64,000 nt of DNA from Climacium dendroides (GCA_950106755.1 OX467088.1:13996001-14060000), one strand, 5' to 3'. Counted from the stretch's first letter, positions 12,178-26,027 are shown. Numbers and translations are program-made. The notes: generated by a model not told the origin, from the sequence alone.

Positions 12178-12260
12178 AGTTAACCTCTTAAAGGTTTTTG
12201 ACTATGTTTTCACCAAAAACGCTTTAAAACTGCCATTTCTAATACAAGTACCAAATTTTA
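12178..12260 (+). repeat. dispersed repeat R, 5' part
   Basis: GTTAACCTCTTAAAGGTTTTTGAC followed by TGTTTTCACCAAAAACGCT and AAACTGCCATTT matches 23630-23700 (GTTAATTCCTAAATCTTTGAC, TGTTTTCATCCAAAATGCT, AAACTTCCATTT) in the same orientation. It is short and diverged, but the order of shared words is unbroken. Confidence 0.5.
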
Positions 12261-12339
12261 GAAAAGAAAACATTTCCGGACACATGCAACTATAGGATCT
12301 ACAATTTTTAATGACTTGGTTGATTTCTTTGAGCGTGTA

Positions 12340-13120
12340 AATCTAGTTGTTTAGAATAATTATGTTAAAAAAATCAACCATAAAATTACTAATTGCATGC
12401 TTGGTGATGTACATCAATATTTTAGTGTTGATTTTGTTCATGAAAATAATGAACATGCCTATTATATCCAGTAGAATTTTGAATTCTCTACATCTAAGCG
12501 GTTTGTCATTTCACCAATTGAATCTTAAATGTAGTCAATATGTGATGTTGCTAAGGAAATTGAATTTAGTAGAAGGTTTGTGCAATGGTAGTCGTTTGTA
12601 TTTATTGCAAGTGTCTCCATTTGTAATTGTGCAAAATTGTGGAAGGGCACCATTGTAGCCAAGAGATGTTGATTCTAAAAATCACACATCATTGCAATGA
12701 TAGCCACTTGCAATTTTCATTATGTCAAAGACAGTTTCCTATCACTAGTACTTTTGCCATGAAAATCAATAAATTGTAGGGCCAATCATATAAATGAGTT
12801 GGCATTTATCTTTGGAATGAAATATTTATCCATGGCCAATAATATATGACTTTGTCTCATGGTAGATATTCTACAAACATTAAGGTTGCACTGCTAGAAA
12901 ATTCAATTTTTTTGTTGATTTGGACGTGTTGATCATCAACACTTTTCTGTTGAGTTGGACAGTAATTTGTTGATTTGGACAGAAATCAATAGAAAAGTAT
13001 TGATGATCAACACGTCTAAATCAACAAAAAATCTGAATTTTCTAGCAGTGTTGCCAATGACAAATTAAATGTTGTGTGAATGGTACAAATCTAATTTACC
13101 ATGAGGTGTTTGTATGACAT
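12340..13120 (+). pseudogene. old Helitron: helicase C-terminal part, interrupted by a MITE
   Basis: The plus-strand frames give NYVKKINHKI and MLGDVHQYFSVDFV. After a frameshift come LNSLHLSGLSFHQLNLK and VMLLRKLNLVEGLCNGSRL (12475-12600). A third frame then reads CQRQFPITSTFAMKINK, GIYLWNEIFIHGQ and TLSHGRYSTNIKVAL (12722-12890). These are the C-terminal motifs of Helitron helicases (LKxGxxVMLLRNLdpxxGLCNGTRL, RRQFPIxxAFAMTINKSQGQ, LYVALSRV). TNLIYHEVF at about 13090-13120, after the inserted MITE, fits the protein's last residues. Stops replace conserved Ser-Gln (KL-TAG-GQ) and others. Confidence 0.75.
12889..13050. mobile_element. 162-bp foldback MITE of CACTA type
   Basis: Begins CACTGCTAGAAAATTCA and ends TGAATTTTCTAGCAGTG. 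The arms of about 60 bp are nearly perfect inverted repeats (GTTGATTTGGACGTGTTGATCATCAA against its partner near 13000). It is flanked by TTG on both sides (12886-12888 and 13051-13053), a 3-bp target duplication. It inserted into the end of the old Helitron helicase, so it is younger than that element. Confidence 0.8.
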
Positions 13121-16100
13121 TTGTCATGTGAATTCCTACAAATATCAACACCTTGATCAAATGGGTGGAAAAATTAAAAATTAATTTCAAACTTTGCATG
13201 TTTAGAGTTCATGCACACTTTAGTGATGTCTCCTTCCATCCAACTATATTCTTGTGGTGTCCATCATCATGTCATTATTTCAATTGAGACAACCTACTAT
13301 ATCAATATTTACAATTAAACTTTATTTCAAGCATTTTTGCTATTTAGTTTGAAACTATATTCCAATGTATATATATTTTTAATGTATTCCTCATCACATA
13401 TATTTTATTCATTAAAATTTATATTGTACATTTAAATGTATGCATTTCTACAAATATTTTTATTTGAAGACTTATAGAAATTTATTTCTCTGCATTTTAT
13501 TGTATGAATAGTATGGTGAATGCATAGTGTAGCAAACACCAACTGCTAGTATTATTACTTGAAAATCATATCACATAAAAACAAGACGAGGATTCATGTA
13601 TCCATGCCATATAGCAAATGAAGAAAGAAGTACATGAAATTGTAGTGGTTGATGCATTAGAAATGATAAGATTCATTTTTATCTTCTTTTGTGACTTGTA
13701 TATATCCAAGTTTTGCTCTTCTCTACATGTTGATGTAGTTGTGGTTGTAGGTTCTTTCACCATCCATAGTGATAAAGGTTGCAAATCCCTTATTTCTACT
13801 CTTTGTTCTATGTTGTCTTCGTTGTGAATATTTGATTTGAAGTTAATGTGACAATGTAACAATGTATGCACCACTTTGCTAGAACAATAGAAAGTAGGTT
13901 GATGCCTATTGTATTTTAGCAACTTATTCTCCAAGAGTGCATTCTAATTTTAGAATTTTGTGACAATTTTTGTGGTCAATACTTTGTCATGGCTTAAAAA
14001 AGGGTAACCAAAATTTAGATGTCATTCATTAGAGGTATATGGGGAATGTATTCAACATTTTAGTGTTTGAGGGACATCTTTACAAGCTTCATATAATAAT
14101 TATGAAATGCTAATACTAGAACTAGAACGTACAAAGATAAAAAATAGTACCTAAATCCGTAATAACTTGTTCTACAAACCTCTCCTTGATAATACGATTA
14201 TTGTTGTCTACATCACCTTCATCTTGATAGAATTCCTTCCAATATTTTTTTATCAATTATAGTATTATGTGGCTCCAAAAATTGTTCAACTTTGGTGGAT
14301 AGCTCCTAAAGACAGTACCTAAAGAAGCTTGGTGATCAGATGTGCCAATTGAAACACTAGGAAGATATGTACCTCTTCATCTTAAGTTGTAGGATGTTCA
14401 ATCTATAGAAAGGGATAGATAACCTTGCGTACTATATAATAGAACTCTGGGGGAAATCCATCCTTGTCTCTTTTGTCTCTATATTTTGTCTAGCCTAGTA
14501 TTTTGGCACACCAACTATAAAATACTCAATGCAATCATTGTAGAATGTAGACATTGCATTGTGACCACTTATTAGAGTGGTTATGCTTATTCTTACTGAG
14601 TCTTGGTAGGTCTATAATGTATCCTTTAATCATAAGTCCAACAATGTATTCACTCTTCCAAACATCATTATTGAAAGCTATTGTCAAATGCCATAGAAGT
14701 TGGATTTTGAAGTGACACCAAGAAGGTGTGTGGAGGTAATGGATAGATTTAAGCATGCTCTCTTTTTATCTATCATTATGACTAAAGAGAAGATTACTTA
14801 AGTTCAAAACTCTTACTCTATCCTTGAATGTGCAATGAATTTTTTTCTAGGTAGATTTACATTGAATTGCCTAGATTTTCAATATAGCCGTCACCACTAT
14901 CATAGAGAATAGTGGCAACCACAAAAATAATTTAATAGTTTTTGAATACTAAAACTCCCAATAGCAAAGAACACCTCCCTTACAATTTCAAACTACGATG
15001 ACTACGTGTTAGAAGGTTGTCCTCCCATGCTTATATAGTGTGCTTCTTGTTGCCTCTACTAATGCTCTTGCCAAAATGTTGCTAGTAAAAAATACACATG
15101 CCAACATGCCTAATTTATGAGATGGGCAATACTATTCCTAGAAGCCTTCTACCGATGTAAGTTAATCTTTGTATCAATTAGATCTTAAAAAAAGGGCTTC
15201 AATGAAGTTGGCTCTTGCCATAGAAGACTGCGCATGTCCCCTCCCACCATAAAAGAGCGAATGAAAAATTGCTTCTCTATCCAATATATAGATATCTGAA
15301 GTCAAATGTTCATAAAATAATTTTTGTCTACAACTTCGTTTCAAGGTTTGGGATTAGAGGCAAAGATGTGCGAAGGTCAAGAGGAGTTGTTGTGTTTTTT
15401 CCAATGGCAGAACTTTTTGAACAATTTACATCACATTTTTTTCCAAACATCACTAAGTTAATTGTGAAGAGTCTATCTTCAACATTTTGCTAATGTGATT
15501 AATTTAATAGCCATCTAACTTATAACAAATATATAAAAAAAAAATTCATAAAGGGAGCATAAGGTAAACCAGCCTATAACAAACACCTAGAAAAAGCCCC
15601 ATTACATACTTGCATCAACCCATGATTGACTTTTTTCAATAAATGATATTTGGGCTACATTAGATTGAGTTAGTGACCACAATCAATGTCATGGGTGATG
15701 GTGATGGAGTGAATGGTGAATGCACTAGGAACTTCTATCTTTTGAGTGTAAATTCATCATAGGAAGTGATTTTAGTAGGCCTTCTTATTGTGGCCATGTT
15801 AGGAGATATTGTGACTACTTCAGATGAGTAAGGTGATCATTATAGATACACTTTTTGTTGATTTTAGGGTAGTCTAGAGACTCTTTGGGGTCAATTAGGT
15901 AGCACAATTCAGAAATTCATAACAATCTCATCCTTTGTCAAATAAAATAAAATTTCAATTGCCCTCCACATTCCTCACATTTGTCTTTAAATGAAATTTT
16001 TTAAAATAAATTTTCAACAATGCCAACATGACAAACTAGTCATTTTGCTTGTCATAGGTTAGTTTACAATACTTCAATGTGATTTACAATGCAACTTGGT

Positions 16101-16142
16101 AGTACCCTGCAAGGGCAAATTCTTTGGAACAGAAAACTACTA
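13121..16142. other. AT-rich region, no identified gene
   Basis: Mostly structureless. On the minus strand 14161-14756 has short open pieces (YWKEFYQDEGDVDNNNRIIK at about 14250; HLTIAFNNDVWKSEYIVGL at about 14640-14700) that look like protein remnants in related frames, but I do not recognise the family. Overlapping open stretches at 13566-13934 are runs of simple coding noise on both strands. Confidence 0.35.
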
Positions 16143-16414
16143 CACTAAAGTTGATAAATAGTGTTGGCTACACTAATTGTCAACAATAACACTAATTGTG
16201 ATTTGCAAGGTTAGTGTTAGAACGTTATTTACCCATTCTAACACTATTTTAGTTCTATAGTAAAATTTGGTCATTTCAACATTTCTATGAGAGTGCATTT
16301 AGTGTTAAATGGGAACAAAATATAGAAGTTGGAATGGTAATATAATAAGTTAAGGCTATGATCCAGTTCACTACAACACAAATTATCACCCAACACTATT
16401 TACCAATTTTAGTG
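16143..16414. mobile_element. 272-bp MITE with 27-bp terminal inverted repeats
   Basis: The left end CACTAAAGTTGATAAATAG and the reverse complement of the right end CACTAAAATTGGTAAATAG agree at about 24 of 27 positions. Both ends are flanked by TA (16141-16142, 16415-16416), which suggests a Tc1/mariner-like TA target. A CACTA origin with a mismatched 3-bp duplication cannot be excluded. It contains no ORF. Confidence 0.6.
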
Positions 16415-19400
16415 TAAAGTGGAGCAAATTCGACCAATATGATCACAAAATTTTAGTTTTACAAAGTTGAATTGGCAACGGCCAATTCCTCTCATTTGTT
16501 TTGATTTTTGGCACATTCTTAAAATTATTTCATAGCTCAATTTAGAAATTGGAAGGAGAGTGTATGAGCAACGATTCAACAACAACAATTCTTCAGAAAA
16601 AAGTCCAATCATTTTGACCAACTATTGGAGTAGTAGTCTTCCCAGCAAGAATATCACAAGTAATGTATGTCGGGTCTAGTTCATTTACAATCTACCTATT
16701 CGAGCCATTCAAATTTTCTTTTACAATGTAGAGTATAATTGATAGATTTTGGAAGAGATAATTATCATTGCATCCTTACGCAATTGCACTCAAGCCTACA
16801 AAATTTCAACTTCAAAAAAACAGATCTCCATTTTTGGTGAATTTTTAAAGTTAATTTTCAAGGTTTTACAAGATATTTTATCGCAAGCAATTGGTGGTGA
16901 ATTTTTAAAGTTTGATTGTGGATGTATATAGTGAGAATCCATACACACATCTTACCCTAGGCAAGTTTCTCCAGAAAAGTTATACAATTCCTTCTATAAA
17001 GTTTTAAGTGTTAGGATGACAATGTCTAAATGTTGTAAGAATAGATATTTCTTTGTTATGATTAGATTTTTCTATTTGCCACTCATGTGGTAACTAATTT
17101 GGTAAAGTTGAGCATGGTGGTACAATTACTTTGCCAAAATCTAATTCAAAATATAGAGATATCTATTACACAAAGTTTGGTCATATGACACCTCAATTGA
17201 GCTCTCGTATTGAGAGCTTATAATTTTGTTACTTAATGGGGTGTTTTTTAATACGAAAGATGTGCGTATGGATGTTCTCTACGTATTTTTGCAATTGAAT
17301 TAAAAAATTCATCACCAATTATTTTCAATAAAATATTATGTAAAAACAAGAAAATTGACTTCAAAAATTCACCCAAAATGGAATTTTGTTTTTTTTAGCT
17401 AAAAATTGGTAGGCTTGAGGGGGATTGTGTGAGAATTGAGTGTAAATAATGCAAGATGAAAAATTCCAAATCTCTTCCATGCTATGCAAGGAAATGTACA
17501 CAGCTCAAATAGGCGGTTCGTAAATGAACTGGACCTGACTGTATATTGGAAAAGTGGATACATCCAAAATTACACCTTATCTAAACTGTCATAATCACTC
17601 TATGTACATATGTGGAAGAAATGATTTTAGAACATCATTCTAAAAAAAACCTTTGACCATTCATACTTTTGCATAGTATTACACCATCCCTTGAAAAAAT
17701 GCAAACAAGTCTTGCTCTTGCAATTTCCTCCCCCCCTTGAAAAATACAGAGCCGTTGATGCACAAAAAAAAATTCAGTCCTTCATTTTTATGTTGTAGAT
17801 CAAAATTTCACAAAAAAAACTAAAAGAAAGTGAGATTTGAGTATTGAAGGAGGCCAAATAAAAGAAAAAAAAAAGTGGCGGTTCATTATTGGGTGAATGT
17901 AAACCATTTGTAGTAGACTAGCTCATTGTGCAATGGCAAAATAACTATCTTGAGAGGAGGTTTCTTCCCAAACTTTAGATTTCCTCACATGATCTTCCCT
18001 AGGTAAGCATTTTGGGATAGGTTATCTCTCTTTGCAAGCAATATTTGAAGAATTTTGTTTTCAAATCTCATTTTTAATGCAACTTGTTGAGTCCTATGAT
18101 ATGCTATTTTTTCTTGTTGTGCAACACAACTAAGCTCTTTGTGGAAGGAGACAAAGTATAATACAAAAAGTGGACAAGAGATGAAATAAAGGGCCTGAGG
18201 ATTCTTGTAAGTCTTCAATTGTTATTTGCTTTGTAGGAGCCAAGTGCATGTTGTTTTGTATTCCACTTGAAATTCAATCACTTTGATATTATTTTCAAAA
18301 GTAGTCAACCGGCTTGATGCATGTAGAGGAGGATTTTGCAATGCAATGTCTAATTAGTCAATTTGCACCACTACATATAGTGTGTGGAGGTGAATCAAGA
18401 GAGTAGGGTCTCAATTGAAAAATGCATGGTGTAGCCCTTTCTGAATTTGTATAAAAATTTTACAACTAGTGGAAAATTAACAAGTGTACTCTTACTGTAA
18501 ATCAGGTGTGGTTTTTATAGTTTTTGACATAATTTGTCACTATTATTTCAAAAGAGGCTCTATCCATATCAAATGTCATATTCTTTGTTGTGTTCGAACC
18601 TCCTTTCACTTGCCAAAAAGGAAATCAATGAAAATTTGGCTTCTTTAATAATAATAATTAGGTACAATAGCAAAAAATAGCAATATTGGGGGTACCTACC
18701 TTATCACTAAATGTGAATTGAATCACAAACAACTTCATTGCAAATCTTTTATATAAACAAAATAAAAAATACAAATGTATATTTAATCTTGGATCTAATA
18801 TTAGGATTACTCTAAAAGTATAGGCTGCACCTACTCAATCAATAATCAGATAATTTATGATTAACTATCTTGGTGATAGGTCTTTTCCTAGGTCCTATCC
18901 TAGAAAGATGAAGCTTGTCAATGAGGTAGTAGATAAGTAATTCATTAGATAATTTTTTGCCTTTATAGTTTTTCAAGGTTGATTGAATTCTTTCACAAAC
19001 ATTGCATGAACTCCATATACTTCCTAAAGGTAACTAATTGCTAATGTTTGAAAATCCTTGGTAATGAAAAATTCTTTAGAAGACAAATTATATGGTTTTT
19101 TATACACAAATCCTAGGGGCAATTTCTCCCAAGTTGGAGGAGATATGATACATTTATTTTTGAAATATATATAGATTATAACATGTAGATTTGTCAATTC
19201 TTTATAGTCCTATTTAACTTGAAAGAGATCCAAGTATCTAAAAAATATATTTTTATAAAAATGAGGTATACTATTCTCCATAGTTCACACAAAGGATGAT
19301 TTTTTGCTTTGAGTCTTTATTCTTGGGCTTTTAATGTTAAAAAAATAGCAAGCCCTACTAGCATTTTGAAAGTCAAAACCTTACTTTTTCACATTTATAT

Positions 19401-22400
19401 TTCTTGATTTTGAATGTTTTGAAGCTTAACTAAGAAAATGTAGCTCCAACAATCTATTTTTCATTCTATATGAATTTTTTTCAAAATTTTTAAAATTGCA
19501 ATTTTTGTGACAAATTAAAGATGGCATCTTCAAAACTCAAAATACACCACTTTTGAACTTCTTCTTTTTTTTTTATCAAATTTCTCTTGGTATAAGCCCA
19601 AGAAATACATTAATTACACCATGATGTTTGTCACTATTATATCTATTTTTTTTTAAGAATTTCATATTATTTTAAGCATTTATGTAATTACTATGATTTT
19701 TACAAGAAAATTTCTTTCAAAAATCTTATAAATTTCTATTTTAATTTTTAATTATAAAAAATGAGATGAATTTTTAGACATATATGTTACTAAGTTTGAA
19801 AATTTGAAAATTTGAAAATGTATGTTTTAATGGAGAAATGTAATGAAGTTTAACCAAGCCCAAACATGAAGTGTTCCATTGTCCTTTAAGGATTAGAGGA
19901 CAATGTTTTGGATTGCTTTATATTTTGTTAATGATGTTATTAAATAATATATATTGATGACTTTTATTTATTTTTTATTTTGCAAATAGTTGAAGATTTT
20001 TTAATGAGATAGACCATAGTCAGAAAAGATTAGTGTATTTGATGCCTTAAACTAAGATTGGGTGCCTAAATATAAATTTTATCTTACACAAACTCTAAAT
20101 GTCTAAAGTCTTCTCTAGAATTGAAGATTTGGGAAAAATCATTATAAAGTATTATTTGGAAGAATATTTTGGAATTGATATATAGATGAAAGTTGTAGAT
20201 TTTGAATTTTAGATTCCATCTCTAAGGTTAAATTCATCAATGCTATCACCAATATTTTGTTATGAATTTTGATAAGTAAATTTTAAAATTCCTTCAAATT
20301 TTGATTACAAGCAAAATATTATCAATTTTGGAGCAAAATTTGTTGGAATGGATTTCAAAAGAGGTTTTCTTGGCATGGTGATTTTTTGAATTTTTTGAGT
20401 TCTTTACATCCATAACCTTATTTTTACAAGTCCAATTTTGAATTAGAGTCTATGCAATTTTGGCTTGGTCAACCACTTGACATATTTTCACATCTATAAT
20501 TTAAAAAAATATATATACTCTAATGATACCAAATCCAAACCATAGATAGAATAAGAACTTGATAAAGTATCTTTACAAGTTAGAATGACTTTCATCCAAG
20601 TAGTGACAAGAAAAAAACAAGAATATGAATTTGTTCATCTTCCAAAAATTGGATGTTGGAGCACTTAAGAGTTAATTGAACCAAATCTAATATTATTTAT
20701 TGTGCTTTATTAAATTAAATTTTTGGTCTTATACAAAGGATTGTCTCTATTCTTAAGTTTTTTAATACCCATTCAATTAACCTTTAATTTCTTTTGTTTA
20801 TGCTCTCTAGAGCATGTAGACCTACATTGTACATCTAAAAATAAAAATAAAAATAAAGACATTTTATTTACATGAAATTATAACTTCATAATATTGCTAA
20901 TGGAAGTTCATTAGAAAATAACAAAATAGACGCACAACAAATCTAGATTTTAACAAATATTTTGGAAATATTCTTCATATAATTTTAAAATGTTCCAAAA
21001 ATGAAGAATACTTAAAGACATACATATTATTTAGTATTTATATAAAGTAACTTTGAAACCAATTGAAATCATTGTTCAAAAGCTATTGAATTCTAAAATG
21101 TGCAATCTTTAGGACTTATTTGTAATATTATATTTTAAGAGTACTAAAATACAATTTGAATTTTTTTCTAGGATTGCAATATTAGCCACATATTTTGTCA
21201 TGCTTTAATAAAGGGAGCATCAAAACTATATATTAGAGTAGTTTTTAAAGACTTTTGTTTTTTACTACTATTGTGGCTAATTACTTGGGTCATCATACAT
21301 AGTGAAGTTTCAAAATGCAAGGATAGAAGCTTTATTTTGAAAATCTTCAAAATTTAAGAATTACTTTTTATTGCTCTTTCTTTGTGATTTTTTTTGTTTT
21401 TCACTACTTTTTTCTCACATGATAAAGGGCATCAATGTTCATTTTTTGGTTTTCTTTCTTAACAAACCAAATTTGAAAATCAAAGTTCATCTTTGGCCTC
21501 AAATTGCTAGCCTTCACACCCACTTATATATAAGAATGAATTTTTATACCAAATTAGAATAAAAAAGTATTTCTTGAGTTTTCAAGAGTTGGAATTGGCT
21601 TTGTCAATTTACATGATGTTTTCATTTGTATGTGAGCCTATTTGTGAATAGGAAGAAACAACATTTTAGGAGTAGTTTTGCCTTGTTGTTAAACTAAAGC
21701 AACCCAAAAATCCAAGTCTAATATTAAAAATAGTTTTTCAAAATCCCAAAAGTTGCCTTCCCCACTTTTCATGAGCCTCTACTTAGAATTTTGTATGCAA
21801 ATGAGTTCGATTTTGCTCTTACAACTGTTGCACATTTCCACATAGATTTTAATTTTGTTTTTTGTTTTTTGTTTTTTATGCAAGGTTTGATACCCTGAAG
21901 CATTGGATGCCTATAGTGCCACTTATCAAATGCTCTCCTTATGTACATCTTCTAAGCCAATATGTATTTATTATTGAAGAAAAAAACTTTACTAGACTCC
22001 TTATAACTTTTGTAAACAATATCAAAATGATGCATCCTTTAGCTCATCAAAATCACCTTTCATCTATCAACTACAAATATAGAAGTTTGATCAATCTACT
22101 AACAAAAATTGCATATAATAAAAAAAAATGGTAGTTTTAGGCCTCTTTACCTTGTAAGACTTCTATTTCCAACATTTATTTATTGGAAACAGTAGAAACT
22201 TTGTGCCCTCTCAACATTGGAGAATATTTTAAAGGAATCAATTGCAAAGACTAAAATGGTCTAATAAAAGTGATATATCACCCCCAACAAAAAACAAAAC
22301 TATCCATTCCCTTGTGGAGTAGCTAGTATTTCTTGTGGACAAGTTGGTATCCCTTCATATATACTTTGGATGTTAAATCAAGTCAATCTTTGTTGTGGCC

Positions 22401-23579
22401 TTTCAAGGTCATATATATAAAAAAAAAAATAACAATAAATCAATTAACTAATAGAACTCAATAGCTTGGTTTAGTGCATCTCAATCACCACAAATTCATC
22501 AAAGTGTATGATAGCCTTGAAGGATAGTGCTACAATACACAACACTTCAATTAAAAAATTGGATCATAAGCACTACAACCCAATTACAATCAACTACTAC
22601 ATGCCTATGAAATTAATTTCCTATCATCAATGCTCTTCCTAGAGTTTTATATATATAGATCATACAAGGGGGTTCAATCCTTTGACATGTGGATCACTAC
22701 TTTTACAACATTGGCCATCACATCTAAAATTGGCCCAAACACTACTAGGATGTTCGACAACACAAAATAAAACAACATATACATTTAAAGAATACAATTT
22801 CAACATATACATTCATACATCAATTGTCACATATGCTAAGAAAACCTTGAGAAAACAATCAAATAAACCTTCATACATAAAACAAGTAATCACTAACAAA
22901 ATACACAAGCTACTTTCAACCTTTACAAATATCCTATAACCTAAAATTGTACTCAACTTAAGTAGACAAAATTGAATTGTAAGCATACAATAAAATTACA
23001 AATACCACTATTTCTACTATTAATTAGAGTAGAATCTACCTTGTATATAAAAAATATATAGTATGTATTTTCTGTGTACATCCAACATTTTGTGAATTTT
23101 GTTGTAGTACTTCAAATTATTAGATGAAATTTTAGATGTCTAGAGGGCTACAAGTTCCCATGAGTTTTGAACTATGGAAACTTTACTATAGTAGTAGTTT
23201 AATGTGGTCAAGTGATTGCCACGACAAATAATAATGAAAACAAATTTAAAAATATTTTTTCAAAATAATAATAATAATTTATTTTTAATTCTAATTTTTT
23301 AATTTTTTAAAATAATTTTTTAATAATTTTAAATTTTGGCCAGTAGTGGTTGGTTTTCATAATGGGACAACAAGCTTGAAACAACCCTCCACTAGAACTG
23401 AAAAACATCTAATAGAACAAACTCTCAAAGAAGAAAGTCAATACAACACCTTGGTTCTAAAATCATCTTGTAATGCAAAGATACATTTTGCATTTTCATT
23501 GCATCGTCAATGTACAAATAGTGTATATTTTGGGAGATACTAGATGCTTTTAGTAACAAGTACATTTCAACTTCAAAAA
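16415..23579. other. 7.2 kb AT-rich desert
   Basis: I read this on both strands and found no protein family, tRNA, rRNA or clear terminal repeats. The short open stretches present have homopolymer-rich, unbiased sequence. 23224-23340 is a simple ATT/AAT-rich tract. Confidence 0.4.
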
Positions 23580-23960
23580 ATCACAATTAATTCTATGAAG
23601 CTCCAAAAAATATGAAATAGCTTAGGTTAATTCCTAAATCTTTGACTTTGTTTTCATCCAAAATGCTCCTAAACTTCCATTTGTACTACATTTGTGAATA
23701 AATTTTTTTTTTGCCTATATAACCATACGATTTTGTAATAGGCTAGGTTGAGAAAATGTGGATTTTTTTTTGAAATTTCTACTACATGGATTGGAAAGTA
23801 TTAGTATTTGAATTGACAAAAAAAATTTAGCCCAGTGAAGAGTAGGATAGCTGCACTTCAAGAGGTTACATTAGTATGAAAAAATGTCCAAAATGGTGGT
23901 GCTTCTTTGAATTCATTCTTCAAGGCAAATCAGCTACATGCTTGAAAAAATTAATAACAT
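23580..23960 (+). repeat. dispersed repeat R, uninterrupted copy
   Basis: Contains in one piece the two parts that flank the inverted Helitron segment: the 5' part (23630-23700) matches 12178-12260 and the 3' part (23745-23960) matches the reverse complement of 11225-11450. It is non-coding. Its class is unknown and its ends are not defined. Confidence 0.5.
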
Positions 23961-25474
23961 TAGGAATTGTACAATATATAGAAAAAAATACAATGTTATA
24001 ACAACATTGACAAATAAGTCTAGCTTGGATTAATTTTAAGAATTTCATATCTTCTTTATAAAAATCATAAGATAAAAATTGAATGGTGGGACCTTGCCCA
24101 ACTTCTCTTTTACCATTAGAATTTTTTCAATAACTAGATTTCTAAAGTTTGAAGATTAAGGTGGCAAAATTGAATTTATTTACTTATTTTTATTTTTTAA
24201 AAGTAGACACTCTTTAAAATAGGGGTTTACTCTTCAAATTAGGGGGACCCGCTTTGTTGTTGTTGCTACCTGCTATAGCATAATTGTTGCCTTGCTACTA
24301 GTGGTACTTGAGAATATAAAATACAATCACAATTGCCCTCTATAAAGTGTCCACCAAAGCATCAAAAGAACATAAAAAAAAGTGTCAAAATTAGCTATGG
24401 AAAAACCATCACATCACATGCCCACATCACTAAGCAAGGACTATGATGCTAATAAATTGAAGAAGGATTTGACATTAGTCATAAATCAAAGTAGGATTAG
24501 ATAACAAATAATAAAAGGTGTGTATTGAAGAGACATGTGTATTTGTGTCATTTGATGTCAAAATGTAGCAGTGAGTGAATTTGAGTTGTAGCGTGTCACC
24601 CTAATCCCAAATTTGTACCCAACCATCACAATTCTGGGCACATTAAATTTTTTTTTACTACAATATAAATATGGCTGCCTCTATTGCCCTAATTGAGAAA
24701 TAAACTACATATTGCATCATAAATTTTCACTTGTATATTCAAATGCAATGAAATTTTGTCCTCATGGAAGATATTCCTCATCCACACCTTATGAAAAATT
24801 TGGACCTAAATAAATCAAATCTCCACTCATATGTACGCGATCAAAAAAGCTATGTTTCCAAAAACAACAGGCTAGTCCTTTAGGGGTTAAATGCCAATTC
24901 CATTTATTTTTCAAGGAAAATTTGATGAAAAATATTTCAAGAAGTTTGTGTGTACAAAATAGTGAAATTAGGTTGCCTTAGCAACTAGATTGTCTTATTT
25001 CAAATAAGTTACTTTGCAAGCCATCAAAGTCAACAAATACTTCTACAAATATTTCCATTTGTACACATAGAAGTTCACAAGTCCCAATTTGAACAACACT
25101 TAATTTCAAAAGTAGAGAGGGAGTCAAATGTCGAGAAATTAGCGTGGGACAGCCTAATTTCACTATTTAGTGTGCCTTGTGAGGCTCACATGTTCAGATT
25201 CTGTACATTTCATTCCAGAATCCGTAGAGTTCCAACATCACCAGACCATCGTGAACCTCACAGGGAGAAGAGATTTCCCCAAATCCAAAGCAAAGCACGC
25301 CCCCCTCATTGGCCCAAGCTCCGCCAAGGATCAACCCCTATCCAAACACTCCCCACTCCCACTCCCCCACTCCATTGCTCCTAAATTTCAAGCTCCCCTG
25401 CTTGCCATCTGCTCGCTCACATTCCCAATTCGCCTTCACCATCGCCTTCACCATCGCCACAACAGTCTGCAGCC
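23961..25474. promoter_or_regulatory. psbW upstream region; no distinct promoter motif called
   Basis: AT-rich to about 25170, then abruptly GC/C-rich. The last 150 bases before the psbW start are pyrimidine-rich (CCCACTCCC, CTCCCCTGC), typical of a plant 5' leader. No convincing TATA box could be fixed at a suitable distance. Confidence 0.3.
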
Positions 25475-26027
25475 ATGGCCGCCGTCGCCTCCACCTCCGC
25501 AGTGACCTCCTCGTGCCTCTTGCACACCAAGAGCTTCGCAACTAACAACCTCCGCAATGCCTCAGCACGCCCCATCACAGGTACGGGACGGGACCCAGGA
25601 CTCACATTGTATTTGTGATCTGGGATATGAAACTGGAGTTCAATTGGTGTTGGGTTTTGTTGGGGTGGGTGGAATTGGGACTAATTTGGGTGGGTATGGG
25701 TGAGCTTGGGTTTGTTCAGGTTTGCCGGCCTTGCGGATGAGCAAGATTGTGTGCTCAGCGGAGAAGAAGCAGAAGAAGGAGGAGGTGAATGGTCTGCCGC
25801 AGCTGGCGGCCGCAGTGACGTCCGCGGCGACGATGGCGTACGCGCATCCCGTTCTTGCGCTGGTGGATGAGCGGTTGAGTACCGAGGGGACGGGACTTGG
25901 CTTGGGGTTGAGTAACCCCAAGTTGACGTGGATTTTGGTGGGAGTGACGGCGCTCATCTGGGCGTTGTACTTTACTTACGCTTCCAAGTTGCCGGAGACC
26001 GGGGATGACTCGGGTTTGGACCTGTAG
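25475..26027 (+). CDS. psbW: PsbW, photosystem II 6.1-kDa reaction-centre protein, nuclear gene with one intron
   Basis: Nuclear-encoded thylakoid protein of photosystem II, associated with PSII core dimers and PSII-LHCII supercomplexes. Exon 1 is 25475-25580 and exon 2 is 25720-26027; the 139-bp intron (25581-25719) has GT..AG ends and splits a Gly codon after the first base. The protein is 137 residues. The first 82 form a Ser/Ala/Arg-rich stroma-targeting part followed by a hydrophobic Ala-rich segment ending AHPVLA, as in a bipartite thylakoid signal. The mature protein would be 55 residues, starting [10 protein letters not shown]. It has one membrane span ([20 protein letters not shown], residues 104-123) and an acidic C-terminus ending SGLDL. 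Length and mature start match the family. GC content is far above its surroundings. The start is the first ATG after the pyrimidine-rich leader. Confidence 0.95.

Noticed and set aside
13566..13934. Overlapping open stretches on both strands
   Set aside because: Low-complexity peptides (Thr/Val runs) with no motif; the antisense frames open together by chance.
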